This document shows, piece after piece, positions 63,374 to 64,000 of a stretch of DNA of 64,000 nucleotides. The notes under the pieces are model-generated. The model did no database searches, was not told where the DNA came from, and saw only the letters and a list, made by a program, of their open reading frames with translations. The stretch is taken from contig NZ_WHOD01000027.1 in the NCBI RefSeq assembly GCF_013141765.1, positions 106,399-170,398 on the forward strand, read 5' to 3'. The position numbers and the translations under genes were made by a program. This stretch comes from Paenibacillus foliorum (GTDB lineage Bacteria; Bacillota; Bacilli; Paenibacillales; NBRC-103111). Numbering within the stretch: position 1 is the first letter of the stretch; every line of letters starts with the position of its first letter.

Positions 63374-63922
63374 ATGGCAGAACGTTTGGTAGCTAAGCAA
63401 GCTCCGGATTTTACATTGGAAACAGCTAATGGAGACGGTGTAGGTTTCGGCAAAGTTTCTTTATCCGATTATAAAGGTAAATGGTTGGTATTGTTCTTCT
63501 ATCCGCTTGACTTCACCTTTGTTTGCCCTACAGAAATTACAGCATTGAGCGAAAGCTATGATGAGTTCAAGAAATTGGACGCTGAAGTACTTGGCGTATC
63601 AGTTGACAGTGTACATACTCACCGTGCGTGGATCAACACTCCTGTTGACAGCAATGGTCTTGGTAAATTGAACTTCCCATTGGGCGCTGACTTGACTAAA
63701 CAAGTTGCACGCGATTACGGCGTATTGATTGAAGAAGACGGTATCGCTCTTCGCGGCTTGTTCATCATCAGCCCTGAAGGCGAATTAAAATATCAAGTGG
63801 TCAACCACAACGATGTAGGCCGCAGCGTAGAAGAAACTTTCCGCGTTTTGGAAGCTTTGCAATCCGGTGGATTGTGCCCAATGAACTGGAAAAAAGGCGA
63901 CAAGCACTTAGTTGCTCAATAA
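63374..63922 (+). CDS. 2-Cys peroxiredoxin (AhpC/TSA family)
   Basis: Reduces hydrogen peroxide, organic peroxides and peroxynitrite. 182 residues with the peroxidatic cysteine in FYPLDFTFVCPTEI (Cys51), the conserved VSVDSVHTHRAW, and the resolving cysteine in GGLCPMNWKKGD (Cys168), so a typical 2-Cys enzyme. AAGGAGGAA precedes ATG 63374; the longer frame from 63302 would begin on the promoter. No ahpF is seen next to it within the window. Regulated by PerR boxes and thus likely induced by peroxide. A hairpin TCCCTCTGG.../...TAGAGGGA (63967-64000) at the window end is its probable terminator. Confidence 0.94.
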   Translation: MAERLVAKQAPDFTLETANGDGVGFGKVSLSDYKGKWLVLFFYPLDFTFVCPTEITALSESYDEFKKLDAEVLGVSVDSVHTHRAWINTPVDSNGLGKLNFPLGADLTKQVARDYGVLIEEDGIALRGLFIISPEGELKYQVVNHNDVGRSVEETFRVLEALQSGGLCPMNWKKGDKHLVAQ

Positions 63923-63959
63923 GCCGAATTCCGAATTTTAAACATTCCTTATCATATTT

Positions 63960-64000
63960 TAAAAAATCCCTCTGGTCTGCTATACTGCAGCTAGAGGGAT
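63960..64000 (+). terminator. Terminator hairpin cut by the window end
   Basis: AAAAAATCCCTCTGG (63960-63974) can pair with TAGAGGGA at 63992-63999, with GCTGCAGT/ACTGCAGC-like pairing inside. The T-run expected next lies beyond the window. Confidence 0.65.

Overview
The window looks like a Paenibacillus-type chromosome (low-to-middle GC, spore-forming Firmicute). The evidence is the infC-rpmI-rplT operon with an L20-type leader, a leucine T-box, ydaO (c-di-AMP) riboswitches, YesM/YesN-type two-component regulation of a sugar ABC importer, a YjcZ-family sporulation peptide, a PerR-boxed peroxiredoxin and S-layer-homology remnants. No tRNA, rRNA, CRISPR array, prophage or intact insertion sequence was seen. 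Start codons were chosen from ribosome binding sites and often differ from the longest reading frame.

Layout. 1-700: a period-4/8 microsatellite and a nested palindrome. 873-8639: YesM-like sensor kinase, YesN-like regulator, solute-binding lipoprotein, two permeases and an aldo/keto reductase, forming a carbohydrate uptake module without its own ATPase. 8725-12754: mostly reverse-strand housekeeping and unknown genes, a dispersed repeat and a decayed SLH gene. 12955-15046: ABC-2 exporter pair. 15055-24393: a potassium and c-di-AMP region with three ydaO riboswitches (one facing left before an unrecognised gene, two in tandem facing right), then a Rossmann-like protein, two peptide genes including kdpF, kdpABC and a double KdpD-N protein with no kinase domain.

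24564-38235: radical SAM enzymes, a large exported protein, manA, ytqB/ytqA-type genes, a lipoprotein cytochrome c, a WGxxGxxG protein, trmB, a UgtP-like glycosyltransferase, a PAP2 phosphatase and a GT4 glycosyltransferase. 38507-53226: a glycan region split by the infC operon. It holds GT2 enzymes (one fused to an MshEN-like domain of a kind known to bind c-di-GMP), a DPM1-GtrA fusion, two paralogous GT39-like membrane transferases and, between them, a GH92 alpha-mannosidase and a GH26 beta-mannanase. 53318-63161: branched-chain amino acid synthesis (Leu T-box, ilvB, ilvN, ilvC, leuA), interrupted by a YjcZ peptide, a permease remnant, an aminotransferase and two membrane proteins before leuB. 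63268-64000: PerR-boxed ahpC-type peroxiredoxin.

Most noteworthy: (1) paired c-di-AMP riboswitches in front of kdp plus a divergent one driving an unknown gene, from near-identical promoters; (2) a tandemly duplicated KdpD sensor protein lacking the kinase; (3) a glycosyltransferase with MshEN-like repeats beside a small coiled-coil partner; (4) an unexplained closed RNA structure between ilvN and ilvC; (5) a pair of inverted ~0.35-0.43 kb repeats 19 kb apart.
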